47,812 nt of DNA from Candidatus Aminicenantes bacterium UBA1061 (GTDB lineage: Bacteria > Acidobacteriota > Aminicenantia > Aminicenantales > Saccharicenantaceae): positions 1 to 47,812 of the forward strand of contig DCDG01000021.1 of assembly GCA_002316315.1 (NCBI GenBank). The letters run 5' to 3'. Within the stretch, counting starts at the first letter, position 1. Every line of letters begins with the position of its first letter. Below, one piece after another: positions 34,870-42,695 of this stretch. Position numbers and translations under genes: made by a program. The notes under the pieces were generated by a model. It ran no database searches and was not told where the DNA came from. It saw nothing but the letters and a program-made list of their open reading frames with translations.

Positions 34870-36324
34870 TCAATAGGCACCTTTGCCCAGGACGACTGCC
34901 GGGATAGTTTTTAGCATAATGTTCATATCCAGCCAGAGGGAAAAATGATCAATATATTCCAGGTCGAGTTTCATCCAGTCGCTGTGGTTTATCTCGTTGC
35001 GGCCAGATACCTGCCACAGGCAGGTTAGACCTGGCTTCATCGAAAATCGTCTCCTCTGCCAGACTTCATATCTGTCCACCTCGCAGGGAACTGTTGGCCT
35101 GGGGCCAACAATACTCATATCGCCTGCCAGGACATTAAAAAATTGAGGCAATTCATCAAGGCTGAATTTCCTGAGGAACCGGCCGACAAGAGTTATATAC
35201 TTAAGTTTTTTATTCCTGAATTCAGGCGTGGTCATCTGTTCCAGGTCATCAACCCTTGACAATTCTTTTTCGGCATCAGTCCTCATCGTCCTGAATTTCA
35301 CCAGCTTAAAATGGCGGCCATGAAGCCCCATTCTTTCCTGCCTGAAAAAGATCGGCCCGGGTGAGGTCAGCTTGATGGCCAGGGCGGCTCCTAAATATAC
35401 CGGGCTCAAAACAAATATGGCTACCGAGGACACGATTATATCCACTGCCCTTTTGACAAATAATTGCCATTCGGTAACTTTGATGGTGTTGTAGCTGAGT
35501 AGCGGGATGCCGTCTAATTCGGTGATAACTGACCGGGCAATATTCATGTCAAAGAGGTCAATAGCCAGAGAAGTCTCCACGCCCTCTATTTCACAGACAC
35601 GAAGAGCTTCTTCAATATAACTGAGCCTTGACCTGGGCAAAACGAAAACCACCTGGTCAATAGCCAGCTGGTGAAAAATATTCAAAAGGTCTTTTAAGCC
35701 GCCAATCACCTCGATCCCATTTACCTCTTTAATATTTCTGCCTTCATCATCATTGATGACACCGACAACCTGTAGTCCCCAGTCGGGATTCTCTCTGACT
35801 TTTTTGATGAATTCAGCTGCTCTTCTTCCGGTTCCGACCACCAGAATATTGCGGAAGTTATAACCTCGCTGGTGAATTTTTTTGAAGGCCAGATTAAGAA
35901 TAGCCCGGTCGACGAGGAGGGCCAGGGTCCCGCAAATTACAAAGATAAAGAAAAATAGACGGCTGATGTAGGCCGCTTTCAGGATAAAAAGAGTTGTCCC
36001 GAAGCCAAAAAACATCAAGATGGCTGAGTTAATTACCCGGAGAGCTGTTCGGTAATAAGGCTCAATTCTCAGGAATTTGTAACCCCTGGCCAGAAACAGG
36101 GCTAGCAGCCAGATCACCAGGCCTATCAGATAGGCCAGAGCGTATTGTTGAAAAGTAGAGAGGGGAGTCGAACTAACTTCAGCTTCTGGAAATATCCGGC
36201 TCAAACTGAGGTTAAGGCTTATTCCCTCCCTGACAAAATATGAAAAAAGGTAGGCCAGAGTCAGAAAGAGGAGGTCCAGCAGAAAAGCGGCCTCCTTTAT
36301 AAACCGATCCCTCTCTTTTAGCAT
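34870..36324 (-). CDS. Undecaprenyl-phosphate sugar phosphotransferase (WbaP/WcaJ type)
   Basis: This enzyme starts polymer synthesis by moving a sugar-1-phosphate onto undecaprenyl phosphate. The 484-residue protein has four or five N-terminal helices (about 10-150), a CoA-binding-like Rossmann domain (VVGTGRRAAEFIKKV at about 165), and the catalytic bacterial sugar transferase domain from about 285 (KRAVDIIVSS). Catalytic motifs are FRQERMGLHGRHFKLVKFRTM, DELPQFFNVLAGDMSIVGPRP and KPGLTCLWQVSGRN. Such polyisoprenyl-phosphate hexose-1-phosphate transferases usually use glucose or galactose, sometimes acetamido sugars; the substrate here is open. Confidence 0.95.
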   Translation of the reverse strand: MLKERDRFIKEAAFLLDLLFLTLAYLFSYFVREGISLNLSLSRIFPEAEVSSTPLSTFQQYALAYLIGLVIWLLALFLARGYKFLRIEPYYRTALRVINSAILMFFGFGTTLFILKAAYISRLFFFIFVICGTLALLVDRAILNLAFKKIHQRGYNFRNILVVGTGRRAAEFIKKVRENPDWGLQVVGVINDDEGRNIKEVNGIEVIGGLKDLLNIFHQLAIDQVVFVLPRSRLSYIEEALRVCEIEGVETSLAIDLFDMNIARSVITELDGIPLLSYNTIKVTEWQLFVKRAVDIIVSSVAIFVLSPVYLGAALAIKLTSPGPIFFRQERMGLHGRHFKLVKFRTMRTDAEKELSRVDDLEQMTTPEFRNKKLKYITLVGRFLRKFSLDELPQFFNVLAGDMSIVGPRPTVPCEVDRYEVWQRRRFSMKPGLTCLWQVSGRNEINHSDWMKLDLEYIDHFSLWLDMNIMLKTIPAVVLGKGAY

Positions 36325-36370
36325 GACCCTCGTTCCACGGAAATCGCTCTCCGATTAGGATATCGCATTT

Positions 36371-36853
36371 TTAATCTTTTTCGTCAAGAGTTCTTAATAC
36401 CCGGGCCGGATTGCCGGCGACGACAGTTCGAGGCGGAACATCTCTGGTAACCACTGAACCTGCTCCGACGATCGCCTGCTCTCCTATGGTCACTCCGGCC
36501 AGAATGGTAGCTCCAGAACCAATGGATGCGCCTTTTTTGACGACAGTTGGAATAACCTTCCAGTCGTCTTCAGTCTGAAGGCCGCCGCTGGCTGTGGTGG
36601 CTCGGGGGTAAAGATCATTAATAAAAGTAACACCGTGACCAACGAAGACTTCATCTTCAATTGTCACCCCTTCACAGATGAAGGTATGAGAGGAAATCTT
36701 GCAATTGCGACCAACAACAGCCCCTTTCTGAATTTCGACGAAAGTCCCTATTTTGGTATTGTCGCCGATGGCACAGCCGTAGAGATTGACAAAGGCAAAA
36801 ATTTTTACATTTTTACCAAGTTTTACATCAGGGGTGATCCGGCAGTATTCCAT
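36371..36853 (-). CDS. WbpD/WlbB-like sugar N-acetyltransferase (left-handed beta-helix)
   Basis: The protein of about 160 residues is built of hexapeptide repeats (VKLGKNVKI, CAIGDNTKIG, ASIGSGATILAGVTIGEQAIVGAGSVV), the trimeric acyltransferase fold. The PRATT-ASGG-LQTEDDW insert is typical of acetyltransferases acting on 3-amino UDP-sugars. I start at ATG 36853, with AGGGAGGG five bases upstream, not at the upstream TTG (36868). It sits next to a WbpB-like dehydrogenase and a WbpE-like aminotransferase. The three together fit oxidation, amination and acetylation at C3 of UDP-GlcNAc-uronate, giving UDP-2,3-diacetamido-2,3-dideoxy-uronate. Confidence 0.9.
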   Translation of the reverse strand: MEYCRITPDVKLGKNVKIFAFVNLYGCAIGDNTKIGTFVEIQKGAVVGRNCKISSHTFICEGVTIEDEVFVGHGVTFINDLYPRATTASGGLQTEDDWKVIPTVVKKGASIGSGATILAGVTIGEQAIVGAGSVVTRDVPPRTVVAGNPARVLRTLDEKD

Positions 36854-36884
36854 TCTGCCCTCCCTCAAGCTTCGATCCAGCTAC

Positions 36885-37904
36885 TCATTCAAGTTCTACC
36901 AACTGACCTTTGCGGGCGATCGACCGGTTGGTAGCTTCTAACAATTTTACCACCGTCAGGCCGGCCTGGCCATTGTTAAATGGCTCAATGTCCTTGTTCA
37001 AGCATTCCAGGAAGTAATCAACCTCTTTTTTTAAGGCCTCAGTCGCTTCCAGCTTTGGTACATAGACATCGCCAATCCGGTAATTGATAAGTAGATTATG
37101 GACATGTTCTTCTGAAGTTTCAATTTTAAGCTCAACACCGCGGTCGTATATCTTTACTTTTTCATCCGGCGCCACATCATCCCAGAGAAGCATCTTGTGG
37201 TTCCCACTGACCAAGGTTCTCCTGATTTTAACTGGGCTTAGCCAGTTAAGGTGAAAATGAGCGATAAGATGGGGATTTTCAAAATAGACCGTAATGTAAG
37301 CTACGTCTTCCAGGTCACCATTATAGTGAGAAACGCCTTGGGCTGAAACAGCTACCGGCCTGCCTTTTATCAGATAGCACATGATGGAGAAATCATGTGG
37401 GGCTAAATCCCAGACGACATTCACATCGTGCTGGAAAAGGCCCAGATTAATCCTGACTGAATCATAACAAAGAAGCTCTCCCAGTTCACCAGCCTCAATT
37501 ATCTCTTTCATTTTCTGAACAGCACCGGTAAAAAGAAAAGTGTGATCAACCATGATTTTGAGGTTTCTGCTGGCAGCCAGATCAATCAGATCCTGGGCTT
37601 GCTGGCTGTTCATGGTGAAGGGTTTTTCCACAAATACATGTTTACCGTTCAGAAGGGCTTTCCGGGCGAGTTCATAATGACTGGAAACAGGGGTGACGAC
37701 TGCCACCACATCGATTTCCGGATCATTGATGACTTCGCTCGGGTCTGAATAAGCTTTAATAAAAGGATAGGTCGTAGTAGCTACCAGCCTGCGTTGAGGA
37801 CGCAGATCGCAGATAGCTGTGAGTCTGGCCTCCGGGCTGGCATTAAAGTTTCTGGCTACATTCGGCCCCCAGTAACCGAAACCAATAATGCCGACATTAA
37901 TCAT
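36885..37904 (-). CDS. Gfo/Idh/MocA-family sugar dehydrogenase (WbpB/WlbA-like)
   Basis: The 339-residue NAD(P)-dependent oxidoreductase has an N-terminal Rossmann motif GIIGFGYWGPNVARNF (residues 5-20), the family EKP motif in HVFVEKPFTMN, and the VDHTFLF and WDLAPHDFSIM segments of the catalytic domain. The WDLAPHD block is shared with WbpB/WlbA, which oxidise C3 of UDP-N-acetylglucosaminuronate. It is 32 bp after the aminotransferase gene and 31 bp before the acetyltransferase gene, supporting a common pathway. The UDP-GlcNAc 6-dehydrogenase (WbpA) needed upstream is not in this window. Confidence 0.92.
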   Translation of the reverse strand: MINVGIIGFGYWGPNVARNFNASPEARLTAICDLRPQRRLVATTTYPFIKAYSDPSEVINDPEIDVVAVVTPVSSHYELARKALLNGKHVFVEKPFTMNSQQAQDLIDLAASRNLKIMVDHTFLFTGAVQKMKEIIEAGELGELLCYDSVRINLGLFQHDVNVVWDLAPHDFSIMCYLIKGRPVAVSAQGVSHYNGDLEDVAYITVYFENPHLIAHFHLNWLSPVKIRRTLVSGNHKMLLWDDVAPDEKVKIYDRGVELKIETSEEHVHNLLINYRIGDVYVPKLEATEALKKEVDYFLECLNKDIEPFNNGQAGLTVVKLLEATNRSIARKGQLVELE

Positions 37905-37936
37905 GCCTCGCTCCCTTTTTCCCGGCAGGTCCTTGG

Positions 37937-39046
37937 CTAAACCTGACGGGAATAAAATTTAAGTATAGAGTCCGATATAAATATTATTTGCTCATCAGTT
38001 AACTCTGGGTACATGGGCAAAGAGAGAATTTCATTTTGATATTCAGAAGCTACCGGAAAATCTTCAGGCTGGTGTTTAAGATAACTGTAGGCGGGAAGAT
38101 AGGGGAGAGCAATGGGATAGTGAATATTGGTGGCAATGCCTTCTGACTTAAGGTAGTCAATCAGGTGATCCCGCTGAGGCACTCTGAGACAGTAGATATG
38201 GAAAATGTGGGAGCAGTGGGGTCGTAGCTTCGGGCACTTAACTTCAGGAATATCCTGGAGAAGATCGGTATATTTGAGCGCATGCTGATAGCGAGCCTCG
38301 TTCCAGCCTTCAATGTATTTGAGCTTGACGCTGAGAATAGCAGCCTGCAGGCCGTCGAGGCGGCTGTTTATACCTTCAATTTCATGAATGTATTTTTTCT
38401 CCGAGCCATGGTTAGCGAACAGGCGAGCCCGGCGGGCAAAGTCAGAGTCATTGGTGATAATAGCGCCGCCATCACCATAGGCACCCAGGTTTTTTCCGGG
38501 GTAAAAGCTGAAGGTCCCGGCCAGTCCAAAAGTGCCGGTTTGGCGGCCGTCGAGGGCAGCAAAGTGTGACTGGGCACAGTCTTCAATCATTAACAGATGA
38601 TGACTGTCGCAGATGGCTTTTATGTCGTCCATGGCTGCCGGCTGCCCATAAAGGTGAACAGGGATGACAGCTTTGGTTTTGGCAGTGATTTTTTCTTCGA
38701 GCCTGGCTGGGTCGAGATGGAAGTATTCATCATTGTCTACAAAGACGGGCCGGGCTCCGGTCTGGGTGATAGCCTCGGAAGTGGCAATGAAAGTATTGGC
38801 GGCGGTAATAACTTCATCTCCTGGTCCGATACCGGCCGCCTTGAGGCTGATGTAGATAGCATCAGTGCCATTGGCGCAACTTATACAGTGCTTGACCCCG
38901 TACTGGCTGGCAAAAGCTTTTTCAAAAGCTTCGACATATTTGCCGCCAACAAAAGTAGTGTCATTCAGGACCATTTGAATAGCAGCATCAATTTCGGGTT
39001 TGAGAGATTGATACTGGCTTTTGAGATCAACAAATGGAATGTTCAT
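37937..39046 (-). CDS. DegT/DnrJ/EryC1-family sugar aminotransferase (WbpE/WlbC-like)
   Basis: This PLP enzyme of 369 residues has the standard family layout: IPFVDLKSQYQSLKPEID at the start, CANGTDAIYISLKA for cofactor binding, IEDCAQSHFA with the PLP-nitrogen Asp, and FSFYPGKNLGAYGDGG with the Schiff-base lysine. It most likely aminates the 3-keto group of a UDP-sugar uronate made by the adjacent dehydrogenase. It is the first gene after the promoter at 39265-39294, with an untranslated leader of about 215 nt. Confidence 0.93.
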   Translation of the reverse strand: MNIPFVDLKSQYQSLKPEIDAAIQMVLNDTTFVGGKYVEAFEKAFASQYGVKHCISCANGTDAIYISLKAAGIGPGDEVITAANTFIATSEAITQTGARPVFVDNDEYFHLDPARLEEKITAKTKAVIPVHLYGQPAAMDDIKAICDSHHLLMIEDCAQSHFAALDGRQTGTFGLAGTFSFYPGKNLGAYGDGGAIITNDSDFARRARLFANHGSEKKYIHEIEGINSRLDGLQAAILSVKLKYIEGWNEARYQHALKYTDLLQDIPEVKCPKLRPHCSHIFHIYCLRVPQRDHLIDYLKSEGIATNIHYPIALPYLPAYSYLKHQPEDFPVASEYQNEILSLPMYPELTDEQIIFISDSILKFYSRQV

Positions 39047-39264
39047 CTTTGCCCTTCTTTCACTTTTCAGGATAAGCCGGATCCGGCTTGATGAAATCCA
39101 ACCTTACCCAGAAAACCGGTATAAAACCTCTATTAAAATCTGCAACCCTCTGCTGTGAGTTCCTGCTTCCAACCATCGCAGCTTCACCTGTTCAAAAGCA
39201 TAGAAACCGGCGCCCTTCACCTGGTGATAATCCCGCTTCCCTGATAACGCTCCCTGCTGGTTAA
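39047..39264 (-). other. Long 5' leader of the wbpE-like operon, with palindrome and short direct repeats
   Basis: The leader between the promoter and the aminotransferase start holds a perfect 16-bp palindrome AAGCCGGATCCGGCTT (39074-39089), 28 bp before the ATG. It also has two copies of CAGGTGAAG about 27 nt apart on the minus strand. I see no ops/JUMPstart element (GGCGGTAG) and no riboswitch consensus that I recognise. A 38-codon frame (39176-39060, minus) lacks a good ribosome site. Confidence 0.4.
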
Positions 39265-39294
39265 TATATATATTAGCCCAATGTTAAATGTCAA
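39265..39294 (-). promoter_or_regulatory. Internal sigma-70 promoter of the exopolysaccharide export half
   Basis: On the minus strand a consensus TTGACA (39294-39289) is followed by TATATA at a spacing of 16 (39272-39267) or 18 (39270-39265). It can drive the wbpE-wbpB-wbpD-transferase-barrel-wza-wzc genes independently of the upstream AT-rich genes. Confidence 0.65.
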
Positions 39295-39333
39295 GTTTAT
39301 TTGTGGATTTTTGTGAATATTTTTGCGCTTGCC

Positions 39334-39361
39334 AATTTTCGTCGTTATAACGACAAAAATT
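39334..39361. promoter_or_regulatory. 28-bp near-perfect palindrome, possible operator
   Basis: GTCGTTATAACGAC (39341-39354) is a perfect 14-bp palindrome. It extends on both sides through one mismatch to six more pairs, with T/A-rich arms. It lies 40 bp upstream of the -35 site at 39294 and 24 bp after the last TupA-like gene. The missing T-tract on the minus strand argues against a simple terminator; an operator bound by a dimeric regulator is more likely. Confidence 0.5.
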
Positions 39362-39384
39362 ATAAAAGAAATAATTCTGAGACT

Positions 39385-40329
39385 CTATTTATATTTATTC
39401 TCTAAAATCCATTTTTCTCCGAAAATAAAGTCCCATTTTCTTGGGACGAAAGCAGCCAGACCACCAGCTGGATAGCAGGTTAACTCTCCGAAATAAATCT
39501 TGCCATCGACGTTATAAAGATCAACCCTGATAAAATCGAATCCAGCTGATAATTTTTCGGCCACTTTTATCATTTCATCATAATTTTCAGGACGCTTGAT
39601 TGGACCATCACATAGCCTTACACCATTATATGTATCAAGCACATTAAAATTCCTGTCGAGTATTCTTTCAGAGGCATCGCCGAACCTGTCAAAACTAATT
39701 TGAAGATACTCAACCCGCCCCGAGAAACAGAAAAACTTGTAATCCAGCGGCGGTCTTCCGTTTTCTTCAAGGAATTCTTCTATCATGATCATCGGCTTGA
39801 TATTTTTATAGGCCCATTCTAAACCTTGATTTTTGTCTTGGCAGTAATTTTCTAGTTTCCATCTGTTGAGTTTTAACTTTATTTCATTTAGACTCATTGA
39901 TGTTTTGCCGTCAATCAAAATATTATATCCACACCCGTGATTCATTTTAATTACATATCTTTGGGGCAACATCTCAAAAGGTATATCCTCGGGATTTGAG
40001 CCTGACCATATTAATTCCATTAGAAATGTGTTTCCAATTCTTTGTCTTATGCATTCGCGTAACTGAAGTTTGTCAGATATGACTATCCATTTCCTATTCC
40101 TTGAGAAAAGCATTCTATTGAAGATCTTTTCAGAAAATGATCGTGGTTGTCTAAAACGCGGAACATAGCCGTGAACAATTAAAAAAACAAGTCCAGCTAA
40201 GAAAGACGTCAATTGATTTGCTGGCTTGTTACCTTTGCCTGTTACCAGGCTTGATGTTCGACACATAAGGGAGAAGAATTTAAATAATGATTTTAAAAGT
40301 TTCTCTTTGGAGCTTTTAACCAAATTCAT
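39385..40329 (-). CDS. TupA-like ATP-grasp ligase, copy 2
   Basis: The 314-residue protein belongs to the TupA-like ATP-grasp family: YVIKMNHGCGYNIL (nucleotide-binding strand), MIMIEEFLEENG, DYKFFCFSG and FIRVDLYNVDGKIYFGELTCYPAGG (metal-binding end). TupA of alkaliphilic Bacillus takes part in making teichuronopeptide, a polymer of amino acid and glucuronic acid. ATP-grasp ligases form amide bonds from a carboxylate and an amine. It follows the paralog at 40341 by 11 bp. The two share the same motifs but differ clearly in sequence, so they may use different donors or acceptors. Composition is more AT-rich than the genes to the left. Confidence 0.87.
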   Translation of the reverse strand: MNLVKSSKEKLLKSLFKFFSLMCRTSSLVTGKGNKPANQLTSFLAGLVFLIVHGYVPRFRQPRSFSEKIFNRMLFSRNRKWIVISDKLQLRECIRQRIGNTFLMELIWSGSNPEDIPFEMLPQRYVIKMNHGCGYNILIDGKTSMSLNEIKLKLNRWKLENYCQDKNQGLEWAYKNIKPMIMIEEFLEENGRPPLDYKFFCFSGRVEYLQISFDRFGDASERILDRNFNVLDTYNGVRLCDGPIKRPENYDEMIKVAEKLSAGFDFIRVDLYNVDGKIYFGELTCYPAGGLAAFVPRKWDFIFGEKWILENKYK

Positions 40330-40340
40330 TCTATTAAATT

Positions 40341-41279
40341 TTATATATATTTTCCTGGCAGGAGGATCAAATCGCCCATCACTCGCTGAGCAATCTCAGT
40401 AAGGTTGGGATCTATACATCCATCAGGGGTAAATGTCATCTCACCAAGTATTGCTTTTCCTCTTATGCTATAAAAATCCATTCTGACAAAAGGAAATGGT
40501 ACAGAGAGTCGCTCGGCTACTTTTATCATCTCTCCGTATGGTTTTGGCGCAGGGAAATCTATGTGTTCTTGCATGCTCTGTTTGTTATAAGGCAATTTGT
40601 TTTTCCATTCCAAATCATAAAATATATAATATTTGGCACGGGTATTAATTGCCCTTCCGGCACATATCATGGTACAATGCACTTTTCCGTTAAAGCAATA
40701 TATTTTATAATCTATTGGTAACACTGATGATGAGTCGTCTAAAAAAACTTCTGAAATTATTTTTCGTTTCATGCCGCTATAATGCATTTCACCATAAAAT
40801 CTGCTAAAATCTTCACTTAGCCATTTCCTCAATTTTCGCTTTGAACCTTCGATATCAAGGTTTTTTCTATCAGTGCAGATAATGTTGTATCCACAACCAT
40901 GAGAACATTTAAGGACAAACCTCTGAGGCAAGTGCTCGAAATTTATCTCATCTGGACTTTCATATACCCCAAGTAATGGGGTAAGAATTTGGCTAAGGCC
41001 ATGTCTCTCAACATAATCTCTCATCTCATACTTATCACCACATATGGTCTTTAGAGGATGCTGCCAGTAAAAGTTCAGCCAGATGAGCTTTTCATCAAAC
41101 GTCTTTGGAGCCTTGAGATTTGGCAGTGCACCTTTATATATTAGATATCTATATTTCATTAAAATAACGGGAGAAATTGTGTACAATGCCTTCAGCAGGT
41201 TTCTTTGAAAAAATATCTTCTTGCTGGTTTCCCTCGTTAAAAGGAAGTCTACCTTTCTAACATGCATTTGCTCTTCCAT
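40341..41279 (-). CDS. TupA-like ATP-grasp ligase, copy 1
   Basis: The 312-residue protein is a paralog of the next gene. Matching blocks are APKTFDEKLIWLNFYW near residue 60, FVLKCSHGCGYNII near 125, KIISEVFLDD, DYKIYCFNGKVH, and FVRMDFYSIRGKAILGEMTFTPDG with acidic metal ligands. The ATP-grasp fold implies ATP-dependent ligation. In this setting I infer attachment of an amino acid or opine to a uronic acid carboxylate of the polysaccharide, or of a polymer precursor. It lies 31 bp downstream of the AlaDH/PNT-like gene. The ATG at 41279 has no clear ribosome site; ATG 41267 (GGAAGAG upstream) is a possible alternative. Confidence 0.87.
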   Translation of the reverse strand: MEEQMHVRKVDFLLTRETSKKIFFQRNLLKALYTISPVILMKYRYLIYKGALPNLKAPKTFDEKLIWLNFYWQHPLKTICGDKYEMRDYVERHGLSQILTPLLGVYESPDEINFEHLPQRFVLKCSHGCGYNIICTDRKNLDIEGSKRKLRKWLSEDFSRFYGEMHYSGMKRKIISEVFLDDSSSVLPIDYKIYCFNGKVHCTMICAGRAINTRAKYYIFYDLEWKNKLPYNKQSMQEHIDFPAPKPYGEMIKVAERLSVPFPFVRMDFYSIRGKAILGEMTFTPDGCIDPNLTEIAQRVMGDLILLPGKYI

Positions 41280-41310
41280 AACTAATTAATTAGCAAAACT
41301 GAAAGCAATA

Positions 41311-42459
41311 TCATTCCTTCAATTTAGATGATTTTATATTATGAGGATATTTAGCTTCCCGATTTTGAAAATATAAAATATCTGGATTTAATATCACTCC
41401 TTCACGTATCTCAATTGCTTTTCTTATTGTGCTTTCTCTTTCCCATGCCCCAGATCCAGCGGCAATGATCTCTAAATAGGGTGTCATAGCCCTTGATATT
41501 TCCCTGGAGGCTGCATTCCAAAGATAACTCGGTGTATGATCAACCGAATAATATGTGATGTTTCCATTTACTTTAAAGATGGGGTTTTCAAAAGTGGTCG
41601 GTTTAGCGAAGGAAAAGCCCATGCCAAGATCACAGCTGATATCAATGATCAAACCCCCCGGCTTCAGATATTTGATCTCTTCATCCTTCACAAAGATTAT
41701 TGGGTTTTTTACATCCTGGAGAATTCCGTTGCAAATTATATCTGCTTCAGCCAGTTCTTCAATCAGCGGATGTTCCAGGCTTTCAGAAGTCTTTACCATT
41801 AAAACACCTCTGTCATCAAAATAATATTGTCCATAATAAACATCGGGATTCTGGTCGCCGATAAGATGAGGGGGCCTCCGAGAAAAAACGTGAATATTAT
41901 TAAAACCTCTTCCGTGGAGAGCGTAAATGGCCCCTCGACTTACGGAGCCATAGCTTAATATCACTACTTTCCTTCTTGGCCCATATAGACCATCAATACC
42001 GAGCAATTGCAGACAATGGATGACGGCAGCATAACCGGCCAGCTCGTTGTTCTTATAGAATATATGCATGAGCTTTTCGCCGGCATGGCTCCAGGCATGC
42101 ATTGATTCCCAAGCAATAACTGTCAAATGTCTGTCTATAGCGAATTGAGTGATATCTCTTTGTTGGACACAGTGGGCCCAGCCAAACAGAATTTGTTTGG
42201 GCTTCATCAAGGCAAGATCCCGGGCCGTTGGCTTAGGCAGGATTATCAGGTCCGATAATGAAAAAAGTTCATCTCTTGAAGTTATATGTGCACCATGTGT
42301 TAAAAAGTATTTATCTGAAAAACTGTAATCCAGCCCATATCCTTCTTCAAATGTCAACTGAGCGACCACGTTACCGGGAATTCTAACCAAATGTTCGGGG
42401 TAGATAGACACTCGCCTTTCGTTTTCTTTTAAAGAAGTTTTGAAGACACCAATTTTCAT
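41311..42459 (-). CDS. AlaDH/PNT-family amino acid dehydrogenase, N5-(carboxyethyl)ornithine synthase-like
   Basis: The 382-residue enzyme begins at ATG 42459, set by AAGGAG nine bases upstream; an earlier ATG (42525) would add a poorly coding 22-residue extension. The N-terminal domain keeps the residues of alanine dehydrogenase: Arg15, Lys76 in LPKP, His96 in GWAH, and Asp277 in DISCDLGMG. The NAD loop is LSYGSVSRGA. The PTTFENPIF and VDHTPSYLW blocks recall carboxyethyl-ornithine synthase and saccharopine-type dehydrogenases more than housekeeping alanine dehydrogenase. Such enzymes join pyruvate (or ammonia) to an amino group. With the two ATP-grasp genes directly downstream, I infer synthesis of the amino acid or N-carboxyethyl amino acid that decorates the polysaccharide. 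Confidence 0.85.
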   Translation of the reverse strand: MKIGVFKTSLKENERRVSIYPEHLVRIPGNVVAQLTFEEGYGLDYSFSDKYFLTHGAHITSRDELFSLSDLIILPKPTARDLALMKPKQILFGWAHCVQQRDITQFAIDRHLTVIAWESMHAWSHAGEKLMHIFYKNNELAGYAAVIHCLQLLGIDGLYGPRRKVVILSYGSVSRGAIYALHGRGFNNIHVFSRRPPHLIGDQNPDVYYGQYYFDDRGVLMVKTSESLEHPLIEELAEADIICNGILQDVKNPIIFVKDEEIKYLKPGGLIIDISCDLGMGFSFAKPTTFENPIFKVNGNITYYSVDHTPSYLWNAASREISRAMTPYLEIIAAGSGAWERESTIRKAIEIREGVILNPDILYFQNREAKYPHNIKSSKLKE

Positions 42460-42473
42460 TTTTTTCATCTCCT

Positions 42474-42593
42474 TCATAAACTCCAATCGATTGTGTAAAT
42501 CACAGTTATTATGAATAACGACCATAAAAATGAAAAAGCCAGGATTAAAATTGGAAATGAGCTCCCATCTTCGAATATTTTCTTGGGATTCAT
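42474..42593 (-). CDS. Small single-span membrane protein (39 residues)
   Basis: This short gene fills the gap between the flippase and the dehydrogenase gene. ATG 42593 has AAGGAAG seven bases upstream and a promoter at 42612-42641. The frame runs 39 codons to TGA (42476-42474), 14 bp before the dehydrogenase start, and its stop lies next to that gene's ribosome site, indicating coupling. The protein begins MNPKKIFEDGSSFPI and continues with one hydrophobic span of about 20 residues (LILAFSFLWSLFIITVIYTI) ending DWSL. The charge pattern suggests the N-terminus is cytoplasmic. No family is recognised. It may anchor or regulate the dehydrogenase/ligase module at the membrane. Confidence 0.6.
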   Translation of the reverse strand: MNPKKIFEDGSSFPILILAFSFLWSLFIITVIYTIDWSL

Positions 42594-42611
42594 CTAATTG
42601 CTTCCTTTGTA

Positions 42612-42641
42612 ATTTTATCGAATAAGCAATTATTAAGTCAA
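42612..42641 (-). promoter_or_regulatory. Promoter of the small protein-dehydrogenase-TupA module
   Basis: On the minus strand TTGACT (42641-42636), 18-bp spacer and TAAAAT (42617-42612), about 20 bp before the small gene. It makes the module a separate transcription unit inside the locus. Confidence 0.5.
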
Positions 42642-42695
42642 ACGAACCATTTTTCTGAAACCTGTCGAGAGATCATTATTTAATACAGATTATAA

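Noticed and set aside
38597..39091. 164-codon frame antisense to the aminotransferase gene
   Set aside because: The aminotransferase carries clear PLP motifs; the antisense frame has no family similarity that I can see.
39060..39176. 38-codon leader frame upstream of the wbpE-like gene (minus)
   Set aside because: There is no ribosome site and no membrane or regulatory pattern; noted only as part of the leader.
39047..39264. JUMPstart/ops element or c-di-GMP riboswitch in the exopolysaccharide leader
   Set aside because: I looked for GGCGGTAG and for the conserved GEMM core and found neither on the transcribed strand.
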